Shown in pieces: positions 1 to 11,500 of a DNA stretch of 39,471 nt. The position numbers and the translations under genes are program-made. Below the pieces are notes generated by a model. The model was given only the letters and a program-made list of their open reading frames with translations. It was not told where the DNA came from and made no database searches. Each line of letters opens with the position of its first letter. The first letter of the stretch is position 1. Source of the DNA: Tepidiphilus olei (GTDB lineage: Bacteria > Pseudomonadota > Gammaproteobacteria > Burkholderiales > Rhodocyclaceae); contig NZ_SBHO01000013.1 of assembly GCF_006980705.1 (NCBI RefSeq), positions 1-39,471 on the forward strand, written 5' to 3'.

Positions 1-1
1 T

Positions 2-202
2 AAGGGAAGGAGGAAACTGCGGACGCTTTGGCTCATGCAGGAAGGGAACTGTCCGGAATGCGGAGAGAAAATTACGAAGGAAACCGGATGGAATATCCAT
101 CACGTCCTTCCGAAATCTCACGGTGGAACGGACTCAATCTTTAACCTGCAACTCCTTCACCCGAACTGCCACAGACAGCTCCACAGCCAAGGTGGTAAGT
201 GA
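2..202 (+). CDS. Group II intron reverse transcriptase/maturase, C-terminal HNH part (partial)
   Basis: Only the last 66 codons of the intron-encoded protein are present; the reverse transcriptase and maturase domains lie off the left edge. The visible part is an HNH endonuclease domain. It has a CPEC zinc-knuckle pair, a WNIHHVLP segment with the catalytic His pair, an Asn about 20 residues later (IFNLQLLHPNC), and a final CHRQLH. In this family the domain nicks the second DNA strand during retrohoming, while the maturase domain helps the RNA to splice. The frame ends with TGA at 200-202, about 40 bases before domain V, the usual arrangement for an ORF in domain IV. The identification is solid for the domain; activity of the whole intron cannot be judged. 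Confidence 0.85.
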   Translation, partial: KGRRKLRTLWLMQEGNCPECGEKITKETGWNIHHVLPKSHGGTDSIFNLQLLHPNCHRQLHSQGGK

Positions 203-240
203 ACTGCCGGCTCCTGTCAAAAGGAGCTTAGCAGAGGCTT

Positions 241-315
241 GAGCCGTATGCGGGGAAACTCGCACGTACGGTTCTTAGGGGGCGGGGCGGCAGTAATGCC
301 GTCCTGCTACCCGAC
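241..315 (+). ncRNA. Group II intron domains V and VI
   Basis: Bases 241-275 form a hairpin typical of domain V: GAGCCGTATGCG pairs with the complementary CGCACGTACGGTTC across a GAAA-containing loop, with the usual internal irregularity. Domain V is the catalytic heart of the ribozyme and the most conserved part of these introns. Bases 276-315 follow as a second GC-rich hairpin (GGCGGGGCGGCA pairing imperfectly with TGCCGTCCTGC), which fits domain VI. The unpaired A in its 3' half would be the branch point. The probable intron end is CCGAC at 311-315. Domain V is clear; the exact boundary of domain VI is inferred. Confidence 0.8.
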
Positions 316-455
316 ACCGGGAACTGCGACGACGCACCCGAGTGGCCAGCATCTTCCCCAACATGGATTCCTGCCTGCGCCTGGTCTCGGCGCTGCTGGC
401 CGAACTCGACGACGAGTGGATGACCGGCAAGGTCTATCTCAACCTCAACCCGTAA
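316..455 (+). pseudogene. IS256-family transposase, C-terminal end (split by intron)
   Basis: From 318 the frame reads RELRRRTRVASIFPN and goes on to CLRLVSALLAELDDEW and a YLNLNP end at TAA 453-455. This is the characteristic C-terminus of IS256-family (MULE-like DDE) transposases. Only about 46 residues are present, because the group II intron interrupts the gene at 315/316 and the first exon lies outside the window. If the intron can still splice, the transposase could be restored at the RNA level, so 'pseudogene' here means interrupted rather than proven dead. The family assignment is confident; whether the rest of the element is intact is unknown. Confidence 0.8.
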
Positions 456-479
456 CCCCAGCGTCATGACCAACACCAC

Positions 480-509
480 GGAAATTTACAGAAAAAAGGT
501 TGCACAACC
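480..509 (+). repeat. Right terminal inverted repeat of the IS256-family element
   Basis: About 25 bases after the transposase stop lies GAAATTTACAGAAAAAAGG followed by TTGCACAACC. This resembles known IS256-family ends, which typically carry a TTTCTGTAAATTT block and begin with GG near the tip. It marks the probable outer edge of the element at about 509. The left end and target duplication are outside the window, so the exact tip cannot be checked. Confidence 0.65.
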
Positions 510-561
510 TTGCGTTAGACTGTCTTCCGTCGTTACCACGTCGTCCTCGTGAGGTCTGTCT

Positions 562-1338
562 ATGTGCCAGCTGCTTGGCATGAACTGCAACGTTCCCACC
601 GATATCTGCTTTTCCTTCACCGGCTTCCGCGCGCGGGGCGGACGCACCGACCACCATCGCGACGGCTGGGGGATCGCTTTTTTCGAGGGCCGCGGCGTGC
701 GCGTCTTCCTCGATCCACAGCCGAGTGCAGATTCGCCGATCGCCGAGCTCGTGCGCCACTACCCCATCCGTTCGCTCAACGTGATCGCCCACATCCGCAA
801 GGCCACGCAAGGGGTGGTGCGGCTGGAGAACACGCACCCTTTCGTGCGCGAGCTGTGGGGACGCTATTGGGTCTTTGCGCACAACGGCAATCTCCTCGAC
901 TATGCGCCTCCTTTGAGCGGCCGTTTCCTGCCCGTGGGGGATACCGATTCGGAACGGGCCTTCTGCCACCTGCTCGATACCTTGGCGCGGCGTTTTCCCG
1001 ATGGACCACCGGCACCGGCGGCGCTCTTCGCCACGCTGCGCGAGGTGGTGGGGAAAATCGCCGCGCACGGGGAATTCAACTTTCTGCTCTCCAACGGTGA
1101 GCGGCTCTACGCGCACGCCTCGACCCGTCTGTGCCATCTCGTGCGCCAGGCGCCCTTTGCTGCGGCGCATCTGTGTGACGAGGACTTGACGATGGACTTC
1201 AGCGAGGTGACCACGCCTCGGGATCGCGTGGCGGTGATCGCCACCACGCCGCTCACCGACAACGAAACCTGGACTCCGATTCCGCCGGGGACGCTGGTGA
1301 GCTTTTGCGATGGAGCGGTGGAAGAACTCGCAGGGTGA
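562..1338 (+). CDS. Class II glutamine amidotransferase (YafJ/Gn-AT II type)
   Basis: A 258-residue protein of the N-terminal nucleophile glutamine amidotransferase class. After Met removal the N-terminus is Cys (MCQLLGMN), the catalytic nucleophile. Further family marks are the HRDGWGIAF segment around residue 35, IAHIRKAT around 75 and FAHNGNL around 110, which together form the glutaminase site. Length and layout match stand-alone proteins of the E. coli YafJ type. There is no fused synthetase domain, so it probably releases ammonia from glutamine for an unidentified acceptor, or hydrolyses a gamma-glutamyl amide. GTGAGG lies about seven bases before the ATG and supports this start. It sits alone between two mobile-element remnants. 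The class is confident; the substrate is unknown. Confidence 0.85.
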   Translation: MCQLLGMNCNVPTDICFSFTGFRARGGRTDHHRDGWGIAFFEGRGVRVFLDPQPSADSPIAELVRHYPIRSLNVIAHIRKATQGVVRLENTHPFVRELWGRYWVFAHNGNLLDYAPPLSGRFLPVGDTDSERAFCHLLDTLARRFPDGPPAPAALFATLREVVGKIAAHGEFNFLLSNGERLYAHASTRLCHLVRQAPFAAAHLCDEDLTMDFSEVTTPRDRVAVIATTPLTDNETWTPIPPGTLVSFCDGAVEELAG

Positions 1339-1380
1339 ATGTTCCCGCGTGCGCGAGATGAACCGAGGTGTAGACTAGTG

Positions 1381-1593
1381 GGACGCTGAACAAGTAAGCC
1401 TGCGAGCTTTTCTCGCCGAGGAGTATCCAGTTTCCGGGGCAGAATGGGGCGAACATTTCCGAGAGGGTGGAATTTTTCGCGCCTTGGGGTGTGTTGCTTG
1501 CATGACATCGCTGACGTTGGTAGCCGTGCCGAGCACTATGGGCACAAGGCCGGAGGCCGCTTCCACGCCGATGTGCCCCTCAAGGTTTTTCAT
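1381..1593 (-). pseudogene. Relic of an IS5-family transposase
   Basis: Read on the minus strand from 1593, a frame gives GHIGVEAASGLV followed by GTATNVSDVMQA. This closely resembles the conserved 'HIGVDAxSGLVHTVxGTAANVxDV' region of IS5-family transposases. After that the sequence diverges, and the frame ends without the DDE C-terminal part. This suggests an internal deletion joining the mid-gene block to the element's 3' edge. GGGACGCTGAACAAG at about 1380 may be the remaining outer end. The relic directly abuts the 3' end of rraA (stop at 1590). It cannot encode an active enzyme. Family assignment rests on one motif block. Confidence 0.55.
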
Positions 1594-2069
1594 CGTAGGG
1601 GAGTATCGGACACGATCACGCCGTCTTCGTCGGCATAGGCGAACATCCCCGGCACGAAGGTGACGCCGCCGAAACTGACCGCAATGTCGCGCTGCCCTTC
1701 GCCGCGTTTCACCGTTTTCTGCGGATGGGTGGCGAGCGCCCAGACCCCCAAGGGAAGACGGCCGATGGCGGCTGAGTCGCGGATGCAGCCATAGACGATG
1801 ACCCCGGCCCAGCCGTTCTTCACCGCGAGTTCGGCGAGGTTGTCACCCAGGAGCGCCCGGCGAAGGGACCCCCCGCCGTCGATCACCAGCATCGCGCCCT
1901 GGCCGGGCTCGGCGAGCATCTCGCGCACCAGCGCGTTGTCCTCGAAAATTTTCAGGGTGCGCACGGGCCCGCCCGCGGCGCGGGCGCCGCCATAGGAGCG
2001 CAGCATGGGGGCGAGCACGCGCACGCGGTCTTCGTGCGCGTCACACAGGTCGGCGGTATGGAAGTCCAT
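1590..2069 (-). CDS. rraA: RraA-family protein (regulator of RNase E activity / HMG-type aldolase fold)
   Basis: A 159-residue protein beginning [14 protein letters not shown], typical of RraA. The centre has the family's glycine-rich stretch ([16 protein letters not shown]) and the [12 protein letters not shown] segment with the Arg-Asp pair. The end is DEDGVIVSD. In E. coli RraA binds RNase E and inhibits RNA decay. Relatives with this fold are divalent-metal-dependent 4-hydroxy-4-methyl-2-oxoglutarate or oxaloacetate aldolases, so either role is possible. RNase E itself is encoded 6.5 kb away. The ATG (2067-2069) sits directly after the T-run of the clpA terminator, and its only Shine-Dalgarno (GGAG) lies inside that hairpin. 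The 3' end abuts an IS relic but the protein seems full length. Confidence 0.85.
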   Translation of the reverse strand: MDFHTADLCDAHEDRVRVLAPMLRSYGGARAAGGPVRTLKIFEDNALVREMLAEPGQGAMLVIDGGGSLRRALLGDNLAELAVKNGWAGVIVYGCIRDSAAIGRLPLGVWALATHPQKTVKRGEGQRDIAVSFGGVTFVPGMFAYADEDGVIVSDTPLR

Positions 2070-2105
2070 AAAAAAATCTCCGGTCGGTGGAAGACGACCG
2101 GAGAT
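2070..2105 (-). terminator. Intrinsic terminator after clpA, overlapping the rraA ribosome binding site
   Basis: A perfect 11-base-pair stem: ATCTCCGGTCG (2105-2095 on the minus strand) pairs with CGACCGGAGAT (2086-2076) across an 8-base loop. It is followed directly by a run of T residues (2076-2070). This is a textbook intrinsic terminator for clpA, whose stop is at 2146. Unusually, the next base is the A of the rraA ATG, and GGAG in the 3' arm lies 8 bases before it. The same hairpin would therefore hide the rraA ribosome binding site in any read-through RNA. Confidence 0.85.
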
Positions 2106-2145
2106 TCTAGCAGCAGCTCGGACGCGGTATGGCGTCCACCCGGGT

Positions 2146-4425
<2,280 letters not shown>

Positions 4426-4427
4426 TT

Positions 4428-4736
4428 TCAAACTTCCTCCATGACGCAGGCGAGGGGGTGTCCGTGTTGCCGGGCAAAGGTCGTGACTTGTTCGACCTTG
4501 GTGGCGGCGATGTCTTTCGGATAGACGCCACACACTGCCATCCCCTCATGATGGACTTTGAGCATGATTTGCGTCGCGCGTTCGCGGCCCATGTGAAAAA
4601 AACGCTCCAGCACGATCACCACGAAGTCCATGGGGGTGTAGTCGTCGTTGAGCAACAGCACCTTGTAGAACCGCGGGGGAGTAACCCGCGCCTCTTCTTT
4701 CTCGAGGATCGGGATGGTGGTATGCCGTGTCGTCAT
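4428..4736 (-). CDS. clpS: ClpS, adaptor of the ClpAP protease
   Basis: A 102-residue adaptor that binds ClpA's N-domain and delivers N-end-rule substrates. The family core is obvious: [17 protein letters not shown], which includes the NDDYTPM substrate-pocket segment, then [19 protein letters not shown] and a C-terminus ending in HPLACVMEE. The length is normal and the unstructured N-terminal tail of about 20 residues is present. It is directly upstream of clpA with a 2-base gap, the standard clpSA operon. The ATG is preceded by GAAACC rather than a Shine-Dalgarno, and a TAGAAT -10 sequence ends only 6 bases before it. The transcript may thus be leaderless. Confidence 0.97.
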   Translation of the reverse strand: MTTRHTTIPILEKEEARVTPPRFYKVLLLNDDYTPMDFVVIVLERFFHMGRERATQIMLKVHHEGMAVCGVYPKDIAATKVEQVTTFARQHGHPLACVMEEV

Positions 4737-4742
4737 GGTTTC

Positions 4743-4770
4743 ATTCTAATGCGTCCGTGCCCAAACGCAA
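4743..4770 (-). promoter_or_regulatory. Candidate sigma-70 promoter of clpSA
   Basis: On the minus strand TTGCGT (4770-4765) and TAGAAT (4748-4743) are separated by 16 bases. The -10 matches the consensus at five of six positions and the -35 at three. Transcription would start at about 4736/4737, at or next to the A of the clpS ATG, leaving almost no 5' leader. Confidence 0.5.
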
Positions 4771-4803
4771 CCCCGGCGCTGACGATGTGATCAATCGTTG
4801 CGC

Positions 4804-5040
4804 TCAATCGTCGCGTTCGGAAAAATCGCTTTCGATGCGATCGATCAGGGCATGGAACACTTCGCGTACCTGACGTTCGCTCACGCCCATGAGGAGCGCG
4901 TCGTCGAGGGTATCCTTGAGCATCTGGGCGAGTTCCTCGAGATTCTCGCGCAGGACTTTGCGCTTTTCCGTACAGCCGATCGCTTCGCCCGAGGGAGTGC
5001 GCCAGATGAGGTGTTCGAGGAATGCGTCGAGTTCGTTCAT
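4804..5040 (-). CDS. Small acidic protein of unknown function
   Basis: A 78-residue frame beginning MNELDAFLEHLIWRTP and ending RIESDFSERDD. I do not recognise the family. It is charged and probably all helical, with Leu/Ile/Val repeating in ENLEELAQMLKDTLDD and EVFHALIDRIE. It has one Cys, no signal peptide and no membrane segment. It lies between the aminotransferase gene and clpS on the same strand, so it could be co-transcribed with either. The ATG at 5040 is chosen because the frame upstream runs into the aminotransferase gene in another frame. No Shine-Dalgarno is visible: the 11 bases before the ATG are C-rich, and a 20-base palindrome precedes them. Codon use with G/C at third positions supports a real gene. 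Confidence 0.65.
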   Translation of the reverse strand: MNELDAFLEHLIWRTPSGEAIGCTEKRKVLRENLEELAQMLKDTLDDALLMGVSERQVREVFHALIDRIESDFSERDD

Positions 5041-5051
5041 GGGGGAGGGGT

Positions 5052-5071
5052 GCCGCCCCGCGCGGGGCGGC
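5052..5071. repeat. 20-base perfect GC palindrome in the aminotransferase/small-gene gap
   Basis: GCCGCCCCGC is followed directly by its exact complement GCGGGGCGGC, entirely G and C. In RNA it would form a very stable hairpin in the 41-base gap between the aminotransferase stop (5082) and the start of the small gene (5040). No T-run follows on either strand, so it is not a classical terminator. It may protect the upstream mRNA end or restrict translation of the downstream gene. Confidence 0.7.
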
Positions 5072-5081
5072 GGAAAGGGGC

Positions 5082-6290
5082 TCAGCCGCGCAGGACGGCG
5101 GCGATCGCTTCGGCGACGTAGTCGAGGTTGCGCGCGTTGAGCGCGGCGATGCAGATGCGCCCGGAGCGCACGGCGTAGATGCCGTACTCGCTCTTGAGCC
5201 GTTCGACCTGCTCGGGGGTGAGCCCGGTGTAGGAGAACATGCCGCGCTGGCCGGTGACGAAGGAGAAGTCCTTGCCCGGCACGGCGGCTTCCAGGCGCTG
5301 GCGCAGCCCTTCGCGCATGGCGCGGATGCGTCGGCGCATGCCGCCGAGCTCTTCTTCCCATTGTGCGCGCAGCTCGCTCGAGGCGAGCACGTCGGCCACG
5401 AGCGCCGCGCCGTGCGAGGGCGGGTTGGAGTAGTTGGTGCGGATGACGCGCTTGAGCTGCGACAGCACCCGCTCGGCCTCGTCACGCGAGCCCGTGACGA
5501 TGGACAGCGCCCCGACGCGCTCGCCGTAGAGGGAGAAATTCTTCGAAAACGAGCTCGAGACGAAGAAGGGGATGCCGGTGGCGAGGAAATGGCGCACCGC
5601 CGCGGCGTCGGCGTCGATTCCTTCGGCGAAACCCTGGTAGGCCATGTCGAGGAAGGGGACGAGCTCGCCCGCCACGCAGGCTTGGGCGACTTCTTTCCAC
5701 TGCGCTTCGGTGAGATCGGCTCCGGTGGGGTTGTGGCAGCAGGCGTGCAGCACGACGATGCTGCGCGGGGCCATGGCCGCGAGCGCCGCCTTCATGCCGG
5801 CGAAATCCACTCCGCCGGTGCTGGGATCGTAGTAGCGGTAGGTGTGCACGGGAAAGCCTGCGGCCTCGAAGATGCCGCGATGGTTTTCCCAGCTGGGGTC
5901 GGAGATGTAGACGGTGGCCTCGGGCACGATGCGCTTGAGGAGATCACCGCCGATGCGCAGCGCCCCGGTGCCGCCCAGCCCTTGGGCGGTGACGACGCGC
6001 CCTTCGGCGAGCAGCGGGGAATTGGCGCCAAAGAGCAGACGCTGCACGGCGCCGGTGTAGGCGGCCGGGCCTTCGATGGGCTGGTAGCCGCGCGGCTTGG
6101 CCTGACGCACGCGCGCTTCCTCGGCGGTCTTCACCGAGGCGAGCAGCGGAATGCGTCCTTCTTCGTCGTAATACACGCCTACGCCGAGGTTCACTTTCTG
6201 CGGGCGCGGGTCGGCGGCGAAGGCTTCGTTGAGTCCGAGGATGGGGTCGCGCGGCGCGAGTTCGACCGCGGCAAAGAGACTGCGGGACAT
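5082..6290 (-). CDS. Aromatic/aspartate aminotransferase (class I, PLP-dependent)
   Basis: A 402-residue fold-type I aminotransferase that moves amino groups between aspartate or aromatic amino acids and 2-oxoglutarate. Motifs in order: VNLGVGVYYDE near the N-terminus, the glycine-rich AQGLGGTGALR, SDPSWENHR, HACCHNPTGADLT, and SSSFSKNFSLYGERVG, whose Lys (near 250) carries PLP. The YYDPSTGGVDF and SNPPSHGA segments place it with the AspC/TyrB group (AAT-Ia). The symbol is left blank because aspC and tyrB cannot be separated by eye. The start MSRSLFAAVEL at 6290 has AGGAG nine bases upstream; a frame extension of 24 codons is not needed. It is divergent from uvrB across 100 bases. Confidence 0.93.
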   Translation of the reverse strand: MSRSLFAAVELAPRDPILGLNEAFAADPRPQKVNLGVGVYYDEEGRIPLLASVKTAEEARVRQAKPRGYQPIEGPAAYTGAVQRLLFGANSPLLAEGRVVTAQGLGGTGALRIGGDLLKRIVPEATVYISDPSWENHRGIFEAAGFPVHTYRYYDPSTGGVDFAGMKAALAAMAPRSIVVLHACCHNPTGADLTEAQWKEVAQACVAGELVPFLDMAYQGFAEGIDADAAAVRHFLATGIPFFVSSSFSKNFSLYGERVGALSIVTGSRDEAERVLSQLKRVIRTNYSNPPSHGAALVADVLASSELRAQWEEELGGMRRRIRAMREGLRQRLEAAVPGKDFSFVTGQRGMFSYTGLTPEQVERLKSEYGIYAVRSGRICIAALNARNLDYVAEAIAAVLRG

Positions 6291-6390
6291 GGATCGGGGC
6301 TCCTGAGGCTGGACCATCGGGCTGTGCCTTGCGGGAACCCGCTTCGGGGTAAGATGTCGCAAGGCTACCGCCTAAAAAGGAAATTGTAGC

Positions 6391-8475
<2,085 letters not shown>

Positions 8476-8495
8476 GGAAACGAGGAAAGTTGAAG

Positions 8496-8520
8496 GGCGC
8501 GGCGTTTGCCGCGCCTTTTT
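8496..8520 (+). terminator. Intrinsic terminator of uvrB
   Basis: GGCGCGGC (8496-8503), loop GTTT, GCCGCGCC (8508-8515), then a T-run starting at 8516 that continues to 8521. The perfect 8-base-pair GC stem and T-run make a strong plus-strand terminator placed 20 bases after the uvrB stop. It touches the stop of convergent rne. On the minus strand there is no continuous T-run, so it would end rne transcripts less well. Confidence 0.85.
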
Positions 8521-11500
8521 TCAGGCGGCGGGAGGTTGCTCGTCGGCGACGGCGGGGGTCGATTCGACAGAGGATCGTTTGGTCTCTACCTGCACCAGCG
8601 GCCCTTCCTCGATCTTGGGCGGGCGCACCACGGGGCGGCCGAGCCGTACGATCACTTCGGTGGGCTCGAGCTCGGCGAGCTTGGCCGGATCGGTCTCCAC
8701 CCACTGCAGGCCGGCGGCGGCGAGGATCTCGCGCAGGGATTCTGAAGTCATTTCCGGTGCAGGTGCGGGAGGAGGGGCGGCCGGCGTGCTTGCCATGGCA
8801 GATTCGCGGTGCGTCGAAGTGCTCGGCGCACGAGGTTCGCTCGATGATGGGGGAGGAGCCGCTTCTCCACCCTCGGGGGCTGCCGGGGCTTCCTGGAGTG
8901 TCGGGCGAGTGGCCGGCGTTTGCTCGGTCGGCTCGGGGTGTTCCCTTTTCGTGGCGTGGCTGGCGGGGAGCTGCATCGCTTCGGGTGCCGGGCCGGCGAG
9001 CGGCAGCGGTGCGAGTGCTTCGGCATCTCGGGTTGTTGGTTCGCTTTCGTCACGCGGGTGCCGAAGCGCCTGGGAATCGGCCTGCCATTCGGTCGTTGGG
9101 GCATCCGCGCGAGGCGTCACGGTGGCGTGTGGGGTTGCGGCTTCGATATACGCGTCCGAACGCCGCGATTCGATCGTCGGTTCGGGGAGTCGTGGCGGCA
9201 CGATGGCGGGCAGATCACCTGCCTTTTGCTCGGAAGCGGCGGGCTCGGTGGGCAGCGCTTCCTCGGTGGCATCGGCGCGCTTCGTTGCGGCTTTGCGTGC
9301 CGGGGCGATCTCATCGGTCCGAGCGGATTCGTCGCTGGCAGCAAGGTCGGCTTCGTTTTGCCCCGTTTCTTCGGTCTCGGCGGCTTCGATCGCCTCGGCG
9401 GTTTCTCCCATGACCTTGCGGCGCGAGCGCGAACGACGCCGGCGCTTGACGGTGGCCTCCGAGGTGCTCTCGGTCGTGGGTGGGGCGCCTTCGAGGGATT
9501 CGGCAGCTTCGTGTACCGTGGCCAGGGTGGTGGGGGGCGCCTCGATGCTGCCGGAGGAGCTCGGTGACGTTGCGGTGCGAGGCTGCGTTGAGCTCTTGTC
9601 CGAGACGGTAGCGCTTTGGGGCGCTGAGGAGGCTGGACGTGCGCCGGGTCGCTCCGAAGATTCTGCGCGGCGCCGGCTCGATTCACGTGAGGGACGGTCG
9701 CCACGGTGTCCGTTGTCGCTGCTTCGGGTTCTCGGCTGGCGACGGCCCTCGGGGCGGCGGGCCGATTCGGACGCCTCGGGCTCGGCCGGCGGCGTAGCGG
9801 GTTCTTCGGCTTTGGGCGGCTCGTTGCCGCCAGGCCCCATGAGACTGCGGAGCCAGGATTTGAGACGCTGCACCAGAGGGGCCGGTGCGGCTTTCACCTC
9901 TGGAGTCTCGGGGGTGGGGGGCACGGAAGGGGGCGGGCTGCTCGCAGAGGGCGGCGGTGTCTCGGGGGTGATTCCCTTGACGGCAGCGACCTGCCGCCGG
10001 GCAGGCTTGTCCGAGAGATCGACGAGGCGATTGGGTTCGGGCGCGGGCGGCGTGGCGAGCTCGTAGCTCACCAGGGCGACGTCGTGCGCATCGAGTTGAT
10101 CGTGACGCAGACGCACCACTTCGTGGACGGGGGTTTCCATGTGCCGGTTGGGGATGACGACGATGCGCACCTTGTGGCGTGCCTCGATGCGGGCGATGTC
10201 GACGCGTTTTTCGTTGAGCAGGAAGGTGGCGACATCGACGGGCACTTGCGTATAGACGGCTGCGGTGTTTTCCTTGATCGCTTCTTCTTCGATCAGGCGC
10301 AGGATGTGTAGCGCCGCCGACTCGGTGCTGCGAATGTGACCGGTGCCGGTGCAGCGCGGGCAGGGGATGTAGCTCGTCTCGGCGAGTGCCGGGCGCAACC
10401 GTTGGCGCGAGAGCTCTAGCAGTCCGAATTTGCTGATTTTGCCCAGCTGAACGCGGGCGCGGTCGTGTTTGATCGCATCCTTGAGGCGATTCTCCACTTC
10501 GCGTTGATTCTTGGCCGCATCCATGTCGATGAAGTCGATGACGATGAGCCCGCCGAGGTCGCGCAGGCGCAATTGGCGGGCGATTTCGTCCGCGGCTTCC
10601 AGGTTGGTCTTGAGTGCGGTCTCTTCGATGTCGGCTCCCTTGGTGGCACGGCCGGAATTGACGTCGATGGCCACCAGCGCTTCGGTGTGATCGATGACGA
10701 TCGCTCCGCCGCTCGGCAGATTCACCTGGCGCGAGAAGGCCGTCTCGATCTGGTGCTCGATCTGGAAACGGGAGAAGAGCGGGACGTCGTCCTGGTAGCG
10801 CTTGACGCGGGGCACGAAGTCGGGCATGACGTGGGCCATGAATTGGCGCGCCTGCTCGCAGATGTCGTCGGTGTCGCAGAGAATTTCGCCGATATCGGGC
10901 TGGAAGTAGTCACGGATCGCTCGGATCACCAAGGCGCTTTCTTGGTAGATGAGGAAGGGGCCGGACTGGGAGGAGGCGGCTTCTTCGATCGCGCGCCATA
11001 GCTTGAGGAGATAGTCGAGGTCCCATTGCAGCTCGTCGCGCGTGCGACCGATGGCGGCGGTGCGCGCAATCAGGCTCATGCCTTCGGGGACGTCGAGTTC
11101 CTCGAGCAGCGCCTTGAGTTCGGCCCGCTCCTCGCCGTCGATGCGTCGTGACACACCACCGCCGCGCGGGTTGTTGGGCATGAGCACGAGATAGCGGCCA
11201 GCGAGCGAAATGTAGGTGGTGAGCGCCGCGCCCTTGTTGCCGCGTTCGTCTTTTTCCACCTGGACGATGAGCTCTTGCCCCACCGAGAGCGCGTCTTGCA
11301 CCCGGGTGCGACCGTTGGCTTCGGTACTTTTCCAGTAGGTGCGGGCGACTTCCTTGAAAGGAAGGAAACCGTGACGGTCTTCACCGTAGTCGACGAATAC
11401 CGCTTCGAGACTGGGCTCGATACGGGTAATCACCGCTTTGTAGATGTTGCCTTTGCGCTGTTCGTGTGCTGCCGATTCGATGTCGAAGTCGATGAGCTTT

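Larger units (their letters stand above)
1..315 (+). mobile_element. Group II intron, 3' portion
   Basis: This is the 3' part of a bacterial group II intron; its 5' part lies outside the window. What is seen: the end of an open frame with an HNH-type Cys/His pattern, about 40 bases of linker, then a 35-base segment with the sequence and fold of domain V, then a stem fitting domain VI, and an apparent 3' splice site near 315. Downstream DNA resumes in the reading frame of an IS256-family transposase, so the intron interrupts that gene. If the junction is after base 315, the first two exon bases (AC) complete an Asn codon (A|AC) in front of Arg-Glu-Leu, as expected in the family. The intron class cannot be settled from this fragment. 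Confidence 0.85.

Noticed and set aside
239-469. Short plus-strand frame across intron domains V/VI and the transposase exon
   Set aside because: It is out of frame with the recognised IS256-family C-terminus and overlaps structured intron RNA.
1380-1510. Possible direct repeat around TTTTCTCGCCGAGG and TTTTTCGCGCCTTGG
   Set aside because: The two copies agree only partly; better explained as part of the decayed IS5-family element.
6291-6362. 24-codon N-terminal extension of the aminotransferase
   Set aside because: The start at 6290 has AGGAG at proper distance and gives the usual family length; the extension would consume the divergent promoter region.
6291-6390. LexA operator upstream of uvrB
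   Set aside because: No CTGT-N8-ACAG palindrome is visible in the gap; another SOS motif cannot be excluded but I cannot support one.
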